Below, one piece after another: positions 6,055 through 6,083 of a stretch of 6,083 bases of DNA. The stretch's first letter is position 1; each line of letters begins with the position of its first letter. The notes under the pieces are model-generated. The model was not told the origin of the DNA. It worked only from the letters and a program-made list of their open reading frames with translations, and searched no databases. The position numbers were made by a program, and so were the translations under genes. The stretch is taken from positions 1 through 6,083 of the forward strand of contig JAEYQQ010000132.1 in assembly GCA_023409955.1 (NCBI GenBank), in the 5' to 3' direction. This DNA comes from Bacillota bacterium. GTDB lineage: Bacteria > Bacillota > Clostridia > Christensenellales > Aristaeellaceae.

Positions 6055-6083
6055 TGGAGCTGACGATGGGACTTGAACCCGCA
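6055..6083 (-). tRNA. Partial tRNA, probably Thr (3' end only)
   Basis: The 3' end of a minus-strand tRNA is visible: encoded CCA, discriminator T, acceptor 3' strand CGTCAGC, and a T loop TTCAAGT. The CGTCAGC-T-CCA ending is typical of Firmicute tRNA-Thr, but the anticodon lies outside the window, so the identity is inferred. The T stem (GCGGG/CCCAT) has one C-A mismatch. A 52-nt spacer separates it from tRNA-Tyr. Confidence 0.75.

Overview
The window looks like a chromosomal piece from a low-to-moderate GC Firmicute, most likely a Clostridia-type anaerobe. The pointers are strong AGGAG/GGAGG-type ribosome binding sites, compact intrinsic terminators, tRNA genes with encoded CCA ends, and proteins that resemble clostridial families (a COG2509-type FAD dehydrogenase, a TrmH/SpoU methyltransferase, and a VTC/DUF4956/CotH set). 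I cannot place it to genus from sequence alone.

Layout, left to right. Positions 1-450 hold the 3' end of a plus-strand NAD(P)/FAD-dependent oxidoreductase, closed by an intrinsic terminator at 457-488. A 200-base stretch follows with a 44-codon open frame (556-690, +) that reads like a protein tail but has no good start signal. Next is a complete minus-strand TrmH-family RNA 2'-O-methyltransferase (692-1525), then about 340 bases with no supportable gene.

The centre is a three-gene minus-strand operon transcribed from about 5660 down to a strong terminator at 1868-1917. Its genes are a VTC-domain (polyphosphate polymerase-like) protein with a TTG start, a polytopic DUF4956 membrane protein, and a 760-residue CotH-type kinase anchored by a membrane segment at each end. 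The kinase carries an in-frame array of five 16-residue repeats inside its catalytic region. The gaps are 33 and 10 nt, and the CotH ribosome binding site overlaps the DUF4956 stop codon, so the three are probably made together.

At the right edge a minus-strand tRNA cluster (partial Thr, then Tyr-GTA, then Leu-CAG) ends in an intrinsic terminator at 5793-5820, which insulates it from the operon.

Working model (inference): the VTC-like cytosolic enzyme makes or handles a phosphate polymer or another NTP-derived product, DUF4956 is its membrane partner, and the CotH domain acts outside the membrane, perhaps on its own serine-containing repeats or on other surface proteins. The gene trio recurs in bacteria as far as I know, but I know of no established function for it.
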